DNA of 34,960 nt from Paludibacteraceae bacterium (GTDB lineage Bacteria; Bacteroidota; Bacteroidia; Bacteroidales; Paludibacteraceae), in NCBI GenBank assembly GCA_024401475.1, contig JAKSKZ010000039.1, forward strand, positions 1 to 34,960. The letters are read 5' to 3'. Under the pieces are notes generated by a model that saw only the letters and a program-made list of their open reading frames with translations, had not been told where the DNA came from and made no database searches. Below are positions 1 through 8,664 of the stretch, one piece after another (position 1 is the first letter of the stretch; each line of letters opens with the position of its first letter). Position numbers and translations under genes: made by a program.

Positions 1-536
1 ATCTCGCGTTGGTACTTGTTAGGACCGTAAATAGTGGCGTTGTAGTCTTTGTGATATTCAAGGCCTCCGAAATAATAGTCTCCGTAGTTGCTTGGCATGA
101 CAAGGAACGGCAAGAACGGGTCGTTGTTGCCTTGGATGTGACCAACCCATTTAGCGTAGCATGGACTATAGTTTCCATAAACTCCATACCAAGCCTCTTC
201 GTCAGTAATGCCGTTCTCTTTCTTTGAAAGTACAGAAAGTTTGATGTTTTTGTTTTTGCTGAGAGGCTTTAATATGCCATTGAAATTTTCAGGAGCCTTA
301 ACTACAAGTGGAGTCATCTGTTCCATTTGAGCCTTCAAACTTGCCGTTTGTTGGTCGGCACTGTTTTCTTGAACCTCTTCTTTCGGTTCTTCTGTTACTA
401 TTGCTGCAGGCTCTTCTACAGAAGTCTCTATGGTTTCTGTGGCCACCTCTCTATTGTCAGTTTCTTGACCCGAAGGTTTGTTGCCACAACTTGATAGAAC
501 AGTTGCAGCCAATGCAATGTAAAGTGCTTTGTTCAT
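1..536 (-). CDS. Lipoprotein of unknown function, C-terminus off the left edge
   Basis: The frame is open from an ATG at 536 down to base 1, giving 178 visible residues. The N-terminus has a Lys at position 3, a hydrophobic stretch and the lipobox LSSC with Cys17, so it should be exported and lipid-anchored. A low-complexity linker follows (about residues 20-60, rich in Glu, Thr, Val and Gln), typical of a surface lipoprotein stalk. The folded part begins near residue 75 and has aromatic, Gly-rich stretches such as YGVYGNYSP and GDYYFGGLEY. No family was recognised. It lies 49 nt downstream of mazG on the same strand and may be cotranscribed with it. Its signal sequence resembles that of the lipoprotein ending at 17181, but I do not see convincing homology between the mature parts. 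Confidence 0.85.
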   Translation of the reverse strand, partial: MNKALYIALAATVLSSCGNKPSGQETDNREVATETIETSVEEPAAIVTEEPKEEVQENSADQQTASLKAQMEQMTPLVVKAPENFNGILKPLSKNKNIKLSVLSKKENGITDEEAWYGVYGNYSPCYAKWVGHIQGNNDPFLPFLVMPSNYGDYYFGGLEYHKDYNATIYGPNKYQRE

Positions 537-585
537 TTTTATTATTTTATTGTTTGTTATTAGTGAATTTTATCAGGAGTGGGAG

Positions 586-1377
586 TCATTCCAATAACCC
601 CTCTTTCTCCAATCTTTTGGCCTCGTTCCAGTATTGGTCCATCTCTTCGAGCGACATTCCTTTCAACTCTTTCCCTTGTTTTAAGGTTTGACTTTCAAGA
701 TAGTTGAAGCGACGGATGAATTTTTTGTTGGTGCGTTCCAACGCATTCTCTGGGTTGATTTTGTAGAGGCGAGCAGCGTTGATCATGCTGAACATAAGGT
801 CGCCAAATTCGGCTTCCATTTTCTCTTCGTCCAACTTGGCAACTTCATCTTTCAATTCGCCCAACTCTTCATAGACCTTGTCCCAGACTTGCTCTTTTTC
901 GTCCCAATCAAACCCGACGTTGCGTGCCTTGTCTTGGATACGGTAGGCTTTGATGAGGGCGGGAAGAGCATCGGGTACACCGGAAAGCACGCTTTTGTTG
1001 CCGTCTTTCTCCTTGCGTTTTATTTGCTCCCACGATTGTTCCACTTGAGAAGCAGAGTCTGCGTTCGCAGCTCCGAATACGTGTGGGTGGCGGAAGACGA
1101 GCTTGTCGCATAGCGCGTTGCAGACGTCGGCGATGTCGAAATCGTTTGTTTCTGAAGCCATTTTTGAGTAGAATACAATGTGAAGCAGAACGTCGCCCAA
1201 CTCTTTCTTGATCTCCTTCATGTCTTTCTTCATGATGGCGTCGCAGAGTTCGTATGTCTCTTCTATGGTGTTGGCACGAATGCTGTCGAATGTTTGCTTG
1301 CTATCCCACGGACATTTCTCTCTGAGCTCGTCCATGATGTCCAAAAGGCGTTGAAACGCTATTAATCGTCTATCCAT
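586..1377 (-). CDS. mazG: Nucleoside triphosphate pyrophosphohydrolase MazG
   Basis: This 263-residue protein hydrolyses (d)NTPs to NMP and pyrophosphate, a nucleotide-pool sanitising role. It has the two tandem MazG domains of the full-length family. The first contains CPWD near the N-terminus and then EETYELCDAI and ELGDVLLHIVFYS. The second contains KVYEELGELKDEV and EFGDLMFSMINAARL. These EExxE and ExxD metal-binding motifs are intact. I chose the ATG at 1377 (MDRRLIAFQRL) because it lies one base after the stop codon of the DUF2007 gene. A start 54 nt further upstream would overlap that gene and adds a Gln- and Asn-rich stretch not expected in MazG. The gene appears to be in one transcript with the glycosyltransferase and DUF2007 genes upstream. 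Confidence 0.95.
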   Translation of the reverse strand: MDRRLIAFQRLLDIMDELREKCPWDSKQTFDSIRANTIEETYELCDAIMKKDMKEIKKELGDVLLHIVFYSKMASETNDFDIADVCNALCDKLVFRHPHVFGAANADSASQVEQSWEQIKRKEKDGNKSVLSGVPDALPALIKAYRIQDKARNVGFDWDEKEQVWDKVYEELGELKDEVAKLDEEKMEAEFGDLMFSMINAARLYKINPENALERTNKKFIRRFNYLESQTLKQGKELKGMSLEEMDQYWNEAKRLEKEGLLE

Positions 1378-1378
1378 G

Positions 1379-1624
1379 TTATTCTTCTGTTGCTTCGGTT
1401 GGGTTGTTGAGAAGACTGGTTGCTGCTTCAATGTCGTGCTCTAATACACAGAGTTTGATGCCTCCGAATGCGGGGCTGAAAGGAGAAAAAATTTGGTTAA
1501 TCAATTCGTCCTTAAGAAAACACACTATGCCATTGGCTTGCAGCAAGCCTTTTGCGATGATTGCCTCTGATTGATTGTTGTATATTGCGGCAACTACAAT
1601 TTTTTCGTCGTTGTAATTCTCCAT
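1379..1624 (-). CDS. Small DUF2007-family protein
   Basis: This 81-residue soluble protein has the pattern of the DUF2007 (putative signal-transducing protein) family: a first beta strand (KIVVAAIYNN), the segment EAIIAKGLLQANGIVCFLKDE, a central Gly-rich turn, and an acidic C-terminal helix (EHDIEAATSLL). The family has a ferredoxin-like fold and no established biochemical function. It sits between the glycosyltransferase gene (22 nt upstream) and mazG (1 nt downstream), so it is almost certainly cotranscribed with both. Confidence 0.8.
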   Translation of the reverse strand: MENYNDEKIVVAAIYNNQSEAIIAKGLLQANGIVCFLKDELINQIFSPFSPAFGGIKLCVLEHDIEAATSLLNNPTEATEE

Positions 1625-1646
1625 GATCTATATGTATGGTGAGTTG

Positions 1647-2834
1647 TCATGCGCCCCATTGCGCCACTTTTGGTCTTGTGAAATTCCTGACCGAATAGAG
1701 GTAAAGAGTGATGCTTGGCAAGAGCAAGTCGAAAAGTGGGATGGAGAAGATTTTGCTCTTCTCGTGGAGACATTTGCAAGTGCTATTTATTATGCACAAC
1801 TGCGTGATAAAACGCAGTAGGAACAAACCTGCCGTGATTCCAGCCATGATGAAAAGCGAATTGAAAAGGAATGCGGGAATCAACACAATGGTCAGGATGT
1901 ATGACAAAAATCGGCTGGTCAATTCTGTGCGGATCAAGCTTTTGGTGCGGGCATTGTAGCGCAAGCCTGTGTACATACGCATATCTTTCTCTGCGAAAAA
2001 TGTTTTGTAGGTATGCTCTCTGAACGAGGTCATTGCTCCGTTGTGGAAAAACTCGATTTGGACATTCTCTGGTGTGGAGATTTGTTGAATATGAATGTCG
2101 TCGTCCCCTAACGTTAGGTCGAGGTGCGAAGCAAAACTCTTGTTCTTGAAGAAGAGTTCCTTCTTGTAGGCGAGATTCCTGCTTGTGCCCATGTAGGTTT
2201 TTCCCTTGCGAGCAAACCCCATGAATTGCATGGCATTGAAGATGTTGTCGTAGTTGAGCATGGCGTTGAGAAATCCCTCTTTTTTCTCGTATGAACTATA
2301 CCCTAAAACGATTTCCGTCTTCGGTGTGAAATTTTGCACCATGTTGGAAATCCAAAATTTGCTGTTGGGTTGACAGTCGGCCTCTGTGAAAAGCAAATGC
2401 TCATAGCGTGCGGCTTTGATGCCTACGGTAAGGCAAGCTTTCTTTCGACTATGGTATTTCGCCTCCATCGGCAAGAATGTCTGATATAGGTTCTTGTGCT
2501 TGAGTTGAAGGTGCTCAAGTAGGTTGCTGCTCTCGTCTGTCGATCCGTCGTTTACCACAATGACCTCAAATTCGGGATAGTCTTGCTCCAAAATAGAGGG
2601 CAGGAACTTTTCCAAATTATCCGCCTCGTTCTTGGCACAAATGATGACCGATACGGGAGGGCGTTGTTTGTCATATGGATTGTTGCCCTTGTTGATTTTT
2701 CTTGCCAAAGACCATACGCCTGTGTAGTAATACAAGTAGTAGAACAATTGTATGAGTAGGGCTATGACAAAGATGGCACCGATGGCTTTTAGGGTTAGAC
2801 TTGTACGGAGGAACTCATCTATTAGAATGTCCAT
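1647..2834 (-). CDS. Family 2 glycosyltransferase, membrane-anchored
   Basis: This 395-residue inner-membrane protein has a hydrophobic anchor at about residues 16-37, a cytoplasmic GT-A domain, and two or more membrane segments at about 310-355. The GT2 signature is visible as PVSVIICAKNEADNL, then EVIVVNDGSTDES (nucleotide-sugar site). TEADCQPNS stands in the place of the DxD metal motif, in the E-A-D form. A GDDD stretch later probably belongs to the acceptor-side site. The substrate cannot be told from the sequence; similar proteins act in envelope polysaccharide or lipid glycosylation. It is the first gene of the minus-strand run leading to mazG. A terminator separates it from lysA upstream, so it needs its own promoter, which I could not identify. 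Confidence 0.9.
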   Translation of the reverse strand: MDILIDEFLRTSLTLKAIGAIFVIALLIQLFYYLYYYTGVWSLARKINKGNNPYDKQRPPVSVIICAKNEADNLEKFLPSILEQDYPEFEVIVVNDGSTDESSNLLEHLQLKHKNLYQTFLPMEAKYHSRKKACLTVGIKAARYEHLLFTEADCQPNSKFWISNMVQNFTPKTEIVLGYSSYEKKEGFLNAMLNYDNIFNAMQFMGFARKGKTYMGTSRNLAYKKELFFKNKSFASHLDLTLGDDDIHIQQISTPENVQIEFFHNGAMTSFREHTYKTFFAEKDMRMYTGLRYNARTKSLIRTELTSRFLSYILTIVLIPAFLFNSLFIMAGITAGLFLLRFITQLCIINSTCKCLHEKSKIFSIPLFDLLLPSITLYLYSVRNFTRPKVAQWGA

Positions 2835-2892
2835 TTGTATGCAACTTTTGTGAGGCTCGCCAACGACGAGTTCTCTTGTTTGTTTTTAGGCA

Positions 2893-2928
2893 ATAAAAGC
2901 AGAGACAATGATTATCAATGTCCCTGCT
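2893..2928 (-). terminator. Probable intrinsic terminator after lysA
   Basis: Reading the minus strand downstream of lysA there is a hairpin with a 10-bp stem (one mismatch; arms 2919-2928 and 2898-2907), then TTTTATTG. It would end the purT-lysC-lysA transcript before the glycosyltransferase gene. Confidence 0.6.
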
Positions 2929-2968
2929 TGTGAATTTTAGACTTTATCTTGTTTTATTATAAGTTTTA

Positions 2969-4126
2969 TTATAACTCTGAAGAAAGAACCGAACCAGGCA
3001 ATTTCCTTAGATTGTAACGAGATGCCATGATCTCGCCGTAAGCTCCGGCAGAACGGAGTGCCAAGTAATCGCCTCTCTTTGTCTCGTTGAGAGCACATCC
3101 CTTTTGGAATACATCAGATGATTCGCAGATAGGACCTACGACATCGTAAGTTTGTTCTGGGAGATCAGAACTGATGTTTTCGATTCTATGGTATGCATCG
3201 TAAAGTGCAGGGCGGATCAAGTCTGTCATACCAGCGTCAACGATGGCGAATTGCTTCTCCTTGCCTTTCTTTACGTAAGTTACCTTCGTAATCAAACTGC
3301 CGCATTGAGCAACGACCGAACGTCCTGGCTCGCAGTGCAATCTTTGGCCGTCTCTGAGTTTCAAGTGCTTGTTGAACAAACGGAAGTATGACTCGAAATC
3401 GGCAATTGGCATGTGGTTAGGGTGCTCGTAGTTGATGCCTAAACCTCCACCAACGTTGATGTTTTTAAGAGCGATGCCTCTTTTCTCAAGGTCGTCTTGC
3501 AATTCGTTCACCTTAACACACAAGTCCTCATAGCAAGAGAGGTCTGTGATTTGAGAACCGATATGGAAGTGAAGTCCGATGAATTCCAAGTTCTTCAAGG
3601 AAATCACTTTGTTGATGACTTCGTTCAAATCGTCCAAGCTGAAACCGAATTTGTTTTCGTTCAATCCAGTTGTGATGTAGTGATGTGTGTGGGCATCAAC
3701 ATTTGGGTTGACACGAAGTTCGATTCTTGCCTTCTTGCCCTTAGCTCCAGCCAATTCGTTGATCACCTCCAACTCGGGAATAGATTCAGCATTGAAACAA
3801 AATATGTCGTGGTCCAAAGCCAAATTGATTTCCCAGTCCGTCTTTCCTACGCCGGCAAAAACAATCTTGTTGGCAGGGAAGCCAGCCTTGATGGCAGCCT
3901 CAACCTCTCCGCCACTAACGCAATCTGCACCTAAGCCTGCTGCGCTAATGATTTTCAAGATGCTTTCGTTTGCGTTTGCTTTTACGGCATAGTGAGGCTC
4001 GTATCCATATTTGCCCGCCTCAGCTTTGATGGTTGCAAGAGTCTTCTCCAATAACTCTACATCATAATAGTAGAAAGGTGTGTTGAGAGAAGCGAATTTA
4101 TTGATTGGGAAAATTCCTTTTGTCAT
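2969..4126 (-). CDS. lysA: Diaminopimelate decarboxylase
   Basis: This 385-residue PLP enzyme converts meso-diaminopimelate to lysine and CO2, the last step of lysine synthesis. The PLP lysine is Lys49 in HYAVKANAN. The barrel domain shows GADCVSGGEVEAA, LHFHIGSQITD and NVGGGLGINY. The C-terminal domain has the substrate-binding motifs CEPGRSVV and GPICESSDVF and a Tyr-containing segment (GAYGEIMAS) near the end. The length is a little short of the 400-420 residues common in other phyla, with no motif missing. It follows lysC by 30 nt on the same strand, consistent with a joint lysine-pathway unit. Confidence 0.97.
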   Translation of the reverse strand: MTKGIFPINKFASLNTPFYYYDVELLEKTLATIKAEAGKYGYEPHYAVKANANESILKIISAAGLGADCVSGGEVEAAIKAGFPANKIVFAGVGKTDWEINLALDHDIFCFNAESIPELEVINELAGAKGKKARIELRVNPNVDAHTHHYITTGLNENKFGFSLDDLNEVINKVISLKNLEFIGLHFHIGSQITDLSCYEDLCVKVNELQDDLEKRGIALKNINVGGGLGINYEHPNHMPIADFESYFRLFNKHLKLRDGQRLHCEPGRSVVAQCGSLITKVTYVKKGKEKQFAIVDAGMTDLIRPALYDAYHRIENISSDLPEQTYDVVGPICESSDVFQKGCALNETKRGDYLALRSAGAYGEIMASRYNLRKLPGSVLSSEL

Positions 4127-4156
4127 GTTGTTATTTGTTTTACGTTATTTCTATTT

Positions 4157-5476
4157 TTAAAATAAAGATTCGTTAAGCACTTTCAAAGCCGCTTCCTTGT
4201 CTTTTGAGTGGATAAGGAATGAAATGTTGTGGAAACTTCCGCCGTAAGAAATCATACTTACAGGAATCTCCTTCAATGCATTGACCACCTTTGCTTGGAA
4301 TCCTATGTTGTCATCGTGCAAATCTCCAACCACGCAGACAATCGTCATCTCTTTGTGAACGGTGACGGTTCCGAACATCTTCAAGTCGTTGACGATTTCG
4401 TCAAGATGTTTGTTGTTGTCGATTGTGACAGAAATGCCCACTTCCGAGGTGGTGATCATATCTACAGATGTCTTGTAACTTTCAAAGATTTCGGAAACTC
4501 TGCGGAGGAATCCGTGAGCCAACAACATTTTGCCAGATTTGATCTTGATGGCAGTAATGCCGTCTTTTGCCGCGATAGCTTCGATCTTGTTAGGCGTGTA
4601 GTCTGTAGAGATGAGCGTTCCCTCCGATTGAGGTTGGTGGATGTTCATCAAGCGAACTGGAATGTTGGCAAGTTTGGCAGGAAGGATGCAAGTCGGATGA
4701 AGAATCTTGTCGCCGTTGCCAAAATAAGAGAGCTCGGCAGCTTCGTCGAAACTCAATTTTGCCACAGGCTTGGCCTCCTTGACGATGGCACAGTCGTTGT
4801 TGTAAATACCGTCCATGTCAGACCAGATCTGAATTTCATCAGCTTCGATGGCCGCGCCGATGAGGGCAGAGGAGTAGTCGCTTCCCCCACGGCCGAAATT
4901 GTCGATTTCGTTGTAGGCGTTTCTGCAGATGAAGCCCTGTGTAATATATAGGTCTGCCTTGCCAATTTTTTCGATTTGCTTTGCCAATTCCGATTTGATG
5001 AAGGTGGTGTCAGCCTCTTCGTTCTTGTCTATCTTCATGAATTCAAGCGCAGGGACGACCTTTGCCTTGATGCCCATCTCTGTGAGATATTCAGAGAAGA
5101 TGTAGCTGAGAAGCAACTCTCCTTGAGCAATGATCTTTTTCTCCTCGAAGAGGGTGAAAATATCTTTAGAAAGTGCACGAATCTCATCAAAACGTTTCTT
5201 TATTTCGGTGGTTGCCTCGGCAGCCTTCTTTTCTGAATAGAGTTCGCGGACAAGGCTAAGGTACTTGTGCTCCAATGTGTTGGTCAATTCCTTTGCCCCG
5301 TCAGGATTCTTTTTATATAAATAGTCTGCAATTTCGTCCAAACAGTCGGATGTCTCCTTGATAGCGGAAAGGACGATGATGTTGCCCTCTTTAGGCAATT
5401 TTGCTACTAATTCAGCAGTCTCTTTTATTCTTTTGGCGGATGCTACCGTGGAGCTTCCGAATTTTAATACCTTCAT
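4157..5476 (-). CDS. lysC: Aspartate kinase, monofunctional
   Basis: This 439-residue enzyme phosphorylates aspartate, the entry step to lysine, threonine, methionine and diaminopimelate. The kinase domain shows the N-terminal KFGSSTVAS loop, the FGRGGSDYSS motif, and WSDMDGIYNND. The C-terminal third has two ACT domains (from about residue 300) that normally bind lysine or threonine for feedback control. There is no homoserine dehydrogenase domain. Two details are slightly unusual: the nucleotide loop reads KFGSST where KFGGTS is the common form, and SYFGNGDKILHP replaces the usual YFGAKVLHP pattern. Both look like lineage variation and not damage. It lies 28 nt after purT and 30 nt before lysA. 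Confidence 0.96.
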   Translation of the reverse strand: MKVLKFGSSTVASAKRIKETAELVAKLPKEGNIIVLSAIKETSDCLDEIADYLYKKNPDGAKELTNTLEHKYLSLVRELYSEKKAAEATTEIKKRFDEIRALSKDIFTLFEEKKIIAQGELLLSYIFSEYLTEMGIKAKVVPALEFMKIDKNEEADTTFIKSELAKQIEKIGKADLYITQGFICRNAYNEIDNFGRGGSDYSSALIGAAIEADEIQIWSDMDGIYNNDCAIVKEAKPVAKLSFDEAAELSYFGNGDKILHPTCILPAKLANIPVRLMNIHQPQSEGTLISTDYTPNKIEAIAAKDGITAIKIKSGKMLLAHGFLRRVSEIFESYKTSVDMITTSEVGISVTIDNNKHLDEIVNDLKMFGTVTVHKEMTIVCVVGDLHDDNIGFQAKVVNALKEIPVSMISYGGSFHNISFLIHSKDKEAALKVLNESLF

Positions 5477-5504
5477 AAGAAAAATCTCTTTTAAAGTTTA
5501 AAAC

Positions 5505-6686
5505 TTATAATTCAATTTTCAATGCGTCGTAAGCCTTTTGAACCTTAGCTCTGGCTTCCTCGACGTTGGAGCCTCTTGCTAAAAGAACAGCCATGCGGCG
5601 GTGTCCTTTCACTTCCGGTTTGCCGAAAATTCTTATTTGAGTGTCTGGCTCGGCCAAAGCACCCTCTATATTTAAGAACGAAACGTTCTTGCTTGTGCCG
5701 TTGACAACCACTGCCTTTGATGCAGATGGGCCATGGAATGCGATGTTAGGGATTGGCAGTCCGAGAATGGATCTCACGTGAAGAGCGAACTCTGAAAGAT
5801 CTTGTGAAATCATGGTGACCATTCCAGTGTCGTGTGGGCGAGGGGAAACTTCGCTGAAGATAACCTCGTCGCCTTTTATGAATAGTTCCACGCCGAAGAG
5901 ACCGTAGCCGCCCAAAGCGTCGGTCACTTTCTTGGCAATATCTTTTGCTTGCTGAAGCAAGTTGTCGTTCATCGGTTGAGGTTGCCAAGACTCTTGGTAG
6001 TCGCCTCCCTTTTGATAGTGACCGATAGGGTTGAGGAAACTGGTTCCTCCGATGTGACGGACAGTAAGCAACGTGATCTCGTAATCGAAAGGAACGAATC
6101 CTTCTACGATGACCTTGCCTGCACCAGCACGGCCGCCTTCTTGAGCATCTTTCCAAGCAGTATCAATCTCGTCTTCCTTCTTGATCATGCTTTGTCCATG
6201 ACCAGATGAGCTCATGATGGGTTTTACCACACAAGGAATGCCGATTTCGGCAATCGCCTGTTTGAACTCGTCGTAGTTGGATGCAAAACGGTAAGGGGAA
6301 GTCTTCACCTTGAGCTCCTCGGCTGCGAGTCGGCGAATGCCCTCTCTGTTCATTGTTAGGAATGTGGCGTTGGCGGTTGGCACCACATTGTAACCTTCTT
6401 TCTCCAATTCAACGAGCGTTTGAGTTGCAATGGCTTCGATTTCGGGGATGATATAATCCGGTTTTTCCTTCTCGATGACTTCGCGGAGTTTTGCCCCGTC
6501 AAGCATTGGGAGGACATACGACTTGTGTGCTATTTGCATGGCTGGAGCGTTGGCGTAACTATCCAACGCAATTACTTCTACTCCCAAACGTTGAAGTTCG
6601 ATTGCTACCTCTTTGCCTAATTCTCCAGAACCACATAAAACGGCTTTCTTTCCGCCTTGCGTATAAACTGTTCCGATTTTTGCCAT
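5505..6686 (-). CDS. purT: Formate-dependent GAR transformylase (PurT)
   Basis: This ATP-grasp enzyme uses formate and ATP to formylate glycinamide ribonucleotide, a folate-independent version of the third purine step. From the ATG at 6686 ([14 protein letters not shown]) it is 393 residues, matching the usual PurT length of about 392. A longer start at 6719 would add 11 residues and is less likely. Visible motifs are the N-terminal [21 protein letters not shown] (pre-ATP-grasp domain), [15 protein letters not shown] (ATP loop), [41 protein letters not shown] (metal ligands) and [17 protein letters not shown] near the C-terminus. It is the first gene of the purT-lysC-lysA run. Confidence 0.96.
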   Translation of the reverse strand: MAKIGTVYTQGGKKAVLCGSGELGKEVAIELQRLGVEVIALDSYANAPAMQIAHKSYVLPMLDGAKLREVIEKEKPDYIIPEIEAIATQTLVELEKEGYNVVPTANATFLTMNREGIRRLAAEELKVKTSPYRFASNYDEFKQAIAEIGIPCVVKPIMSSSGHGQSMIKKEDEIDTAWKDAQEGGRAGAGKVIVEGFVPFDYEITLLTVRHIGGTSFLNPIGHYQKGGDYQESWQPQPMNDNLLQQAKDIAKKVTDALGGYGLFGVELFIKGDEVIFSEVSPRPHDTGMVTMISQDLSEFALHVRSILGLPIPNIAFHGPSASKAVVVNGTSKNVSFLNIEGALAEPDTQIRIFGKPEVKGHRRMAVLLARGSNVEEARAKVQKAYDALKIEL

Positions 6687-6716
6687 TGTTGTTGATGCTT
6701 TTATTTTATTATTGTA

Positions 6717-6724
6717 CAAAGTTA
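6717..6724 (-). promoter_or_regulatory. Possible promoter -7 element of purT
   Basis: On the minus strand, TAACTTTG matches the Bacteroidota -7 consensus TAnnTTTG and ends 30 nt upstream of the chosen purT start. A clean TTTG -33 box at the right spacing is not present, so this is moderate evidence only. It belongs to the roughly 350-base divergent intergenic region between purT and rpsF, where I see no gene. Confidence 0.45.
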
Positions 6725-6960
6725 ATCAATTAATTCAAATCAATGCCTTGTTTTGGCGACCAAACGAGGAATAAAATGTGCGAGAGTTACACTTTGGTAC
6801 TAATTGGACGGTGTTTTGACGGATTGTAATCAATTTTGAATTGTGAATTATGAATTTTGAGTTGAGGAAAGTCTCTCTCTCCGAAATGAGCCTTGCGTAT
6901 GGAATGGCAGGGCAATTTTGGCCGTTTCGTTCGATTTTTGAGGAAAAAGAGTTGAGAAAG

Positions 6961-6991
6961 TTTGCGGAGTAAAAGAAAATTTGTAATTTTG
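6961..6991 (+). promoter_or_regulatory. Promoter of the rpsF-rpsR-rplI operon
   Basis: TTTG at 6961-6964 and TAATTTTG at 6984-6991 are separated by 19 nt. This fits the Bacteroidota primary sigma consensus (TTTG, about 19-21 nt, TAnnTTTG). It lies about 50 nt upstream of the rpsF start. Confidence 0.8.
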
Positions 6992-7040
6992 CATCCGCTA
7001 AAAATAGCGATTTAATTAATAATTTTAAAACAGAGGATTT

Positions 7041-7385
7041 ATGTTAAATCATTATGAGTCCGTTTTCATTTTGACTCCCGTTTTATCTGATGCTCAGATG
7101 AAGGAAACGGCTGAAAAATTTAAGAAGCTCCTCGTTGACGCAAAGGCAGAGATCGTTAACGAAGAGTATTGGGGCCTTCGCAAGTTGGCTTATCCAATCG
7201 AGAAGAAGTCAACTGGCTTCTACTGCATGTTCGAGTTCGATGCAGAACCAACTGTAATTAAGAATCTTGAGATTCAATTCCGCCGTGATGAGAAGGTTAT
7301 CCGTTTCTTGACGACTAAATTGGATAAGTATGCCGCTGAGTATGCTATTAAGAGAAGAAGTCTAAAATCTAAAAAGGAGAATTAA
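7041..7385 (+). CDS. rpsF: 30S ribosomal protein S6
   Basis: S6 binds 16S rRNA as a heterodimer with S18 in the platform of the small subunit. The 114-residue protein starts [11 protein letters not shown], the typical N-terminus, and contains [18 protein letters not shown] and the C-terminal [14 protein letters not shown] strand. It is the first gene of the operon and ends 2 nt before rpsR. As is usual in Bacteroidota, no ssb or priB lies between them. Confidence 0.98.
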   Translation: MLNHYESVFILTPVLSDAQMKETAEKFKKLLVDAKAEIVNEEYWGLRKLAYPIEKKSTGFYCMFEFDAEPTVIKNLEIQFRRDEKVIRFLTTKLDKYAAEYAIKRRSLKSKKEN

Positions 7386-7387
7386 AC

Positions 7388-7660
7388 ATGGCAGCACAAA
7401 ACGCTTCAGAAATCAGATATTTGACCCCTCCATCAGTAGAGGTTAAGAAGAAGAAATATTGTCGTTTCAAGAAGAGCGGCATCAAGTATATCGATTATAA
7501 GGATCCTGAATTCTTGAAGAAATTCTTGAACGAGCAAGGTAAGATTTTGCCTCGTCGTCTCACCGGAACTTCTTTGAAGTACCAAAGAAAAGTAGCTCAG
7601 GCTGTTAAAAGAGCTCGCCACTTGGCTTTGCTCCCTTATGTAACCGATTTGATGAAATAA
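7388..7660 (+). CDS. rpsR: 30S ribosomal protein S18
   Basis: This 90-residue protein is the partner of S6 in the 30S platform. The core is clear: [37 protein letters not shown], then [23 protein letters not shown]. It starts 2 nt after the rpsF stop and ends 19 nt before rplI, so the three genes share a transcript. Confidence 0.98.
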   Translation: MAAQNASEIRYLTPPSVEVKKKKYCRFKKSGIKYIDYKDPEFLKKFLNEQGKILPRRLTGTSLKYQRKVAQAVKRARHLALLPYVTDLMK

Positions 7661-7679
7661 TAAGTAAGGAGGACAACTA

Positions 7680-8123
7680 ATGGAAATCATATTATTAGAA
7701 GACGTTAATAACTTGGGTTATAAGGATGACGTCGTATCAGTAAAGGATGGTTATGGTCGTAACTTCCTTATCCCTCAAGGAAAAGCTATCTTGGCTACTC
7801 CTGCTGCAAAGAAGCAATTGGCTGAGAATTTGAAGCAACGTGCTCACAAGCTTGAGAAGATCAAGGCTGAGGCTGTTGCAATGGCTGAGAAGTTGAACGG
7901 CGTATCATTGTCTATCGGTGCTAAAGCTAGTGCTACTGGTACTATCTTCGGTTCTGTTAACAATATCCAAATCGCTGAGGCTTTGGCTGCTAAAGGTTTC
8001 GAGATCGACAGAAAGATCATCGTTATCAAGGAGGCTGTCAAGGAACTTGGTTCTTACAAGGCTATCGTTAAACTTCACAAGGAGGTTTCTGCAGAAATCA
8101 ACTTTGAGGTTGTTGCTGAATAA
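7680..8123 (+). CDS. rplI: 50S ribosomal protein L9
   Basis: L9 binds 23S rRNA through its N-terminal domain and extends a second globular domain on a long helix. The 147 residues match the family length. The N-domain ([32 protein letters not shown]) is canonical, followed by an Ala- and Lys-rich connecting helix (about residues 40-75) and the C-domain with [10 protein letters not shown] strong ribosome binding site (AAGGAGG) precedes the start. It is the last gene of the operon. Confidence 0.98.
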   Translation: MEIILLEDVNNLGYKDDVVSVKDGYGRNFLIPQGKAILATPAAKKQLAENLKQRAHKLEKIKAEAVAMAEKLNGVSLSIGAKASATGTIFGSVNNIQIAEALAAKGFEIDRKIIVIKEAVKELGSYKAIVKLHKEVSAEINFEVVAE

Positions 8124-8150
8124 TCCATTATTAATTGATGGAATAAAGGA

Positions 8151-8178
8151 AGGCTGTCCATTTGGGCAGCCTTTTTTT
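8151..8178 (+). terminator. Intrinsic terminator of the ribosomal protein operon
   Basis: A 9-bp stem (8151-8159 with 8164-8172, one G-T pair) and a 4-nt loop are followed directly by a T run. It lies 28 nt after rplI. Confidence 0.9.
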
Positions 8179-8370
8179 GTGTTTTTCTAGTATTTTATAA
8201 TCGAAACTGCAATTCCCAAGCATTTTCTGCTGTTATTTTATAAATAATGTGCAACTTTGCTAAGTGCAAAGTGTTCGAACTGAACAATCGAACATTTACA
8301 AGAAAATCTTAAAAGGTAAACTAAAGTCAAACACCCATAAAGGACCATAAAGGGAGATGGGAACAAACGT

Positions 8371-8664
8371 ATGAATACAACTTCTTCATCAAGCACCTTG
8401 TTCCAAACGAATCTGGAAGCATGGAATCGCGAGACGGCTTTCCTTTCTGTTGGCAACTTCAACAATAAGTATTTCGAAGAAATTGTGAAGATGCAAGAGG
8501 ATGCTGTGCCCTACATCTACGAGGAGTTGAAGAAAGGCCCTACACTCCTTGTTCATGCCCTTGACAAGATTTACCCTGGTACTGTTCAGTGCGACGGTTA
8601 TGTTCCACTCACAACCATCTGTAATGTATGGCTAAATATACTGAGCAAGAAATTGGCACGCTGA
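8371..8664 (+). CDS. Small protein of unknown function, partner of the DUF7689-like gene
   Basis: This 97-residue soluble protein has no signal peptide or membrane segment. Its visible core is FNNKYFEEIVKMQEDAVPYIYEELKK, a helical pair, then LLVHALDKIYPGTV and an aromatic C-terminal helix. From memory, small proteins with the pattern (I..MG...VP.L...L......F.AL..ITG) often precede genes of the next type, so I read this as the first half of a two-gene module. That is recall and not a search result. A purine-rich site (AAAGGGAG) lies upstream of the ATG. The gene overlaps the next by 37 nt in another frame, so the two are translationally coupled. A role as regulator, chaperone or immunity partner is possible but not shown. 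Confidence 0.75.
   Translation: MNTTSSSSTLFQTNLEAWNRETAFLSVGNFNNKYFEEIVKMQEDAVPYIYEELKKGPTLLVHALDKIYPGTVQCDGYVPLTTICNVWLNILSKKLAR

Noticed and set aside
9..691. Plus-strand open frames over the left-edge lipoprotein and mazG
   Set aside because: They are antisense to frames with clear signal peptide or MazG motifs and show no family resemblance.
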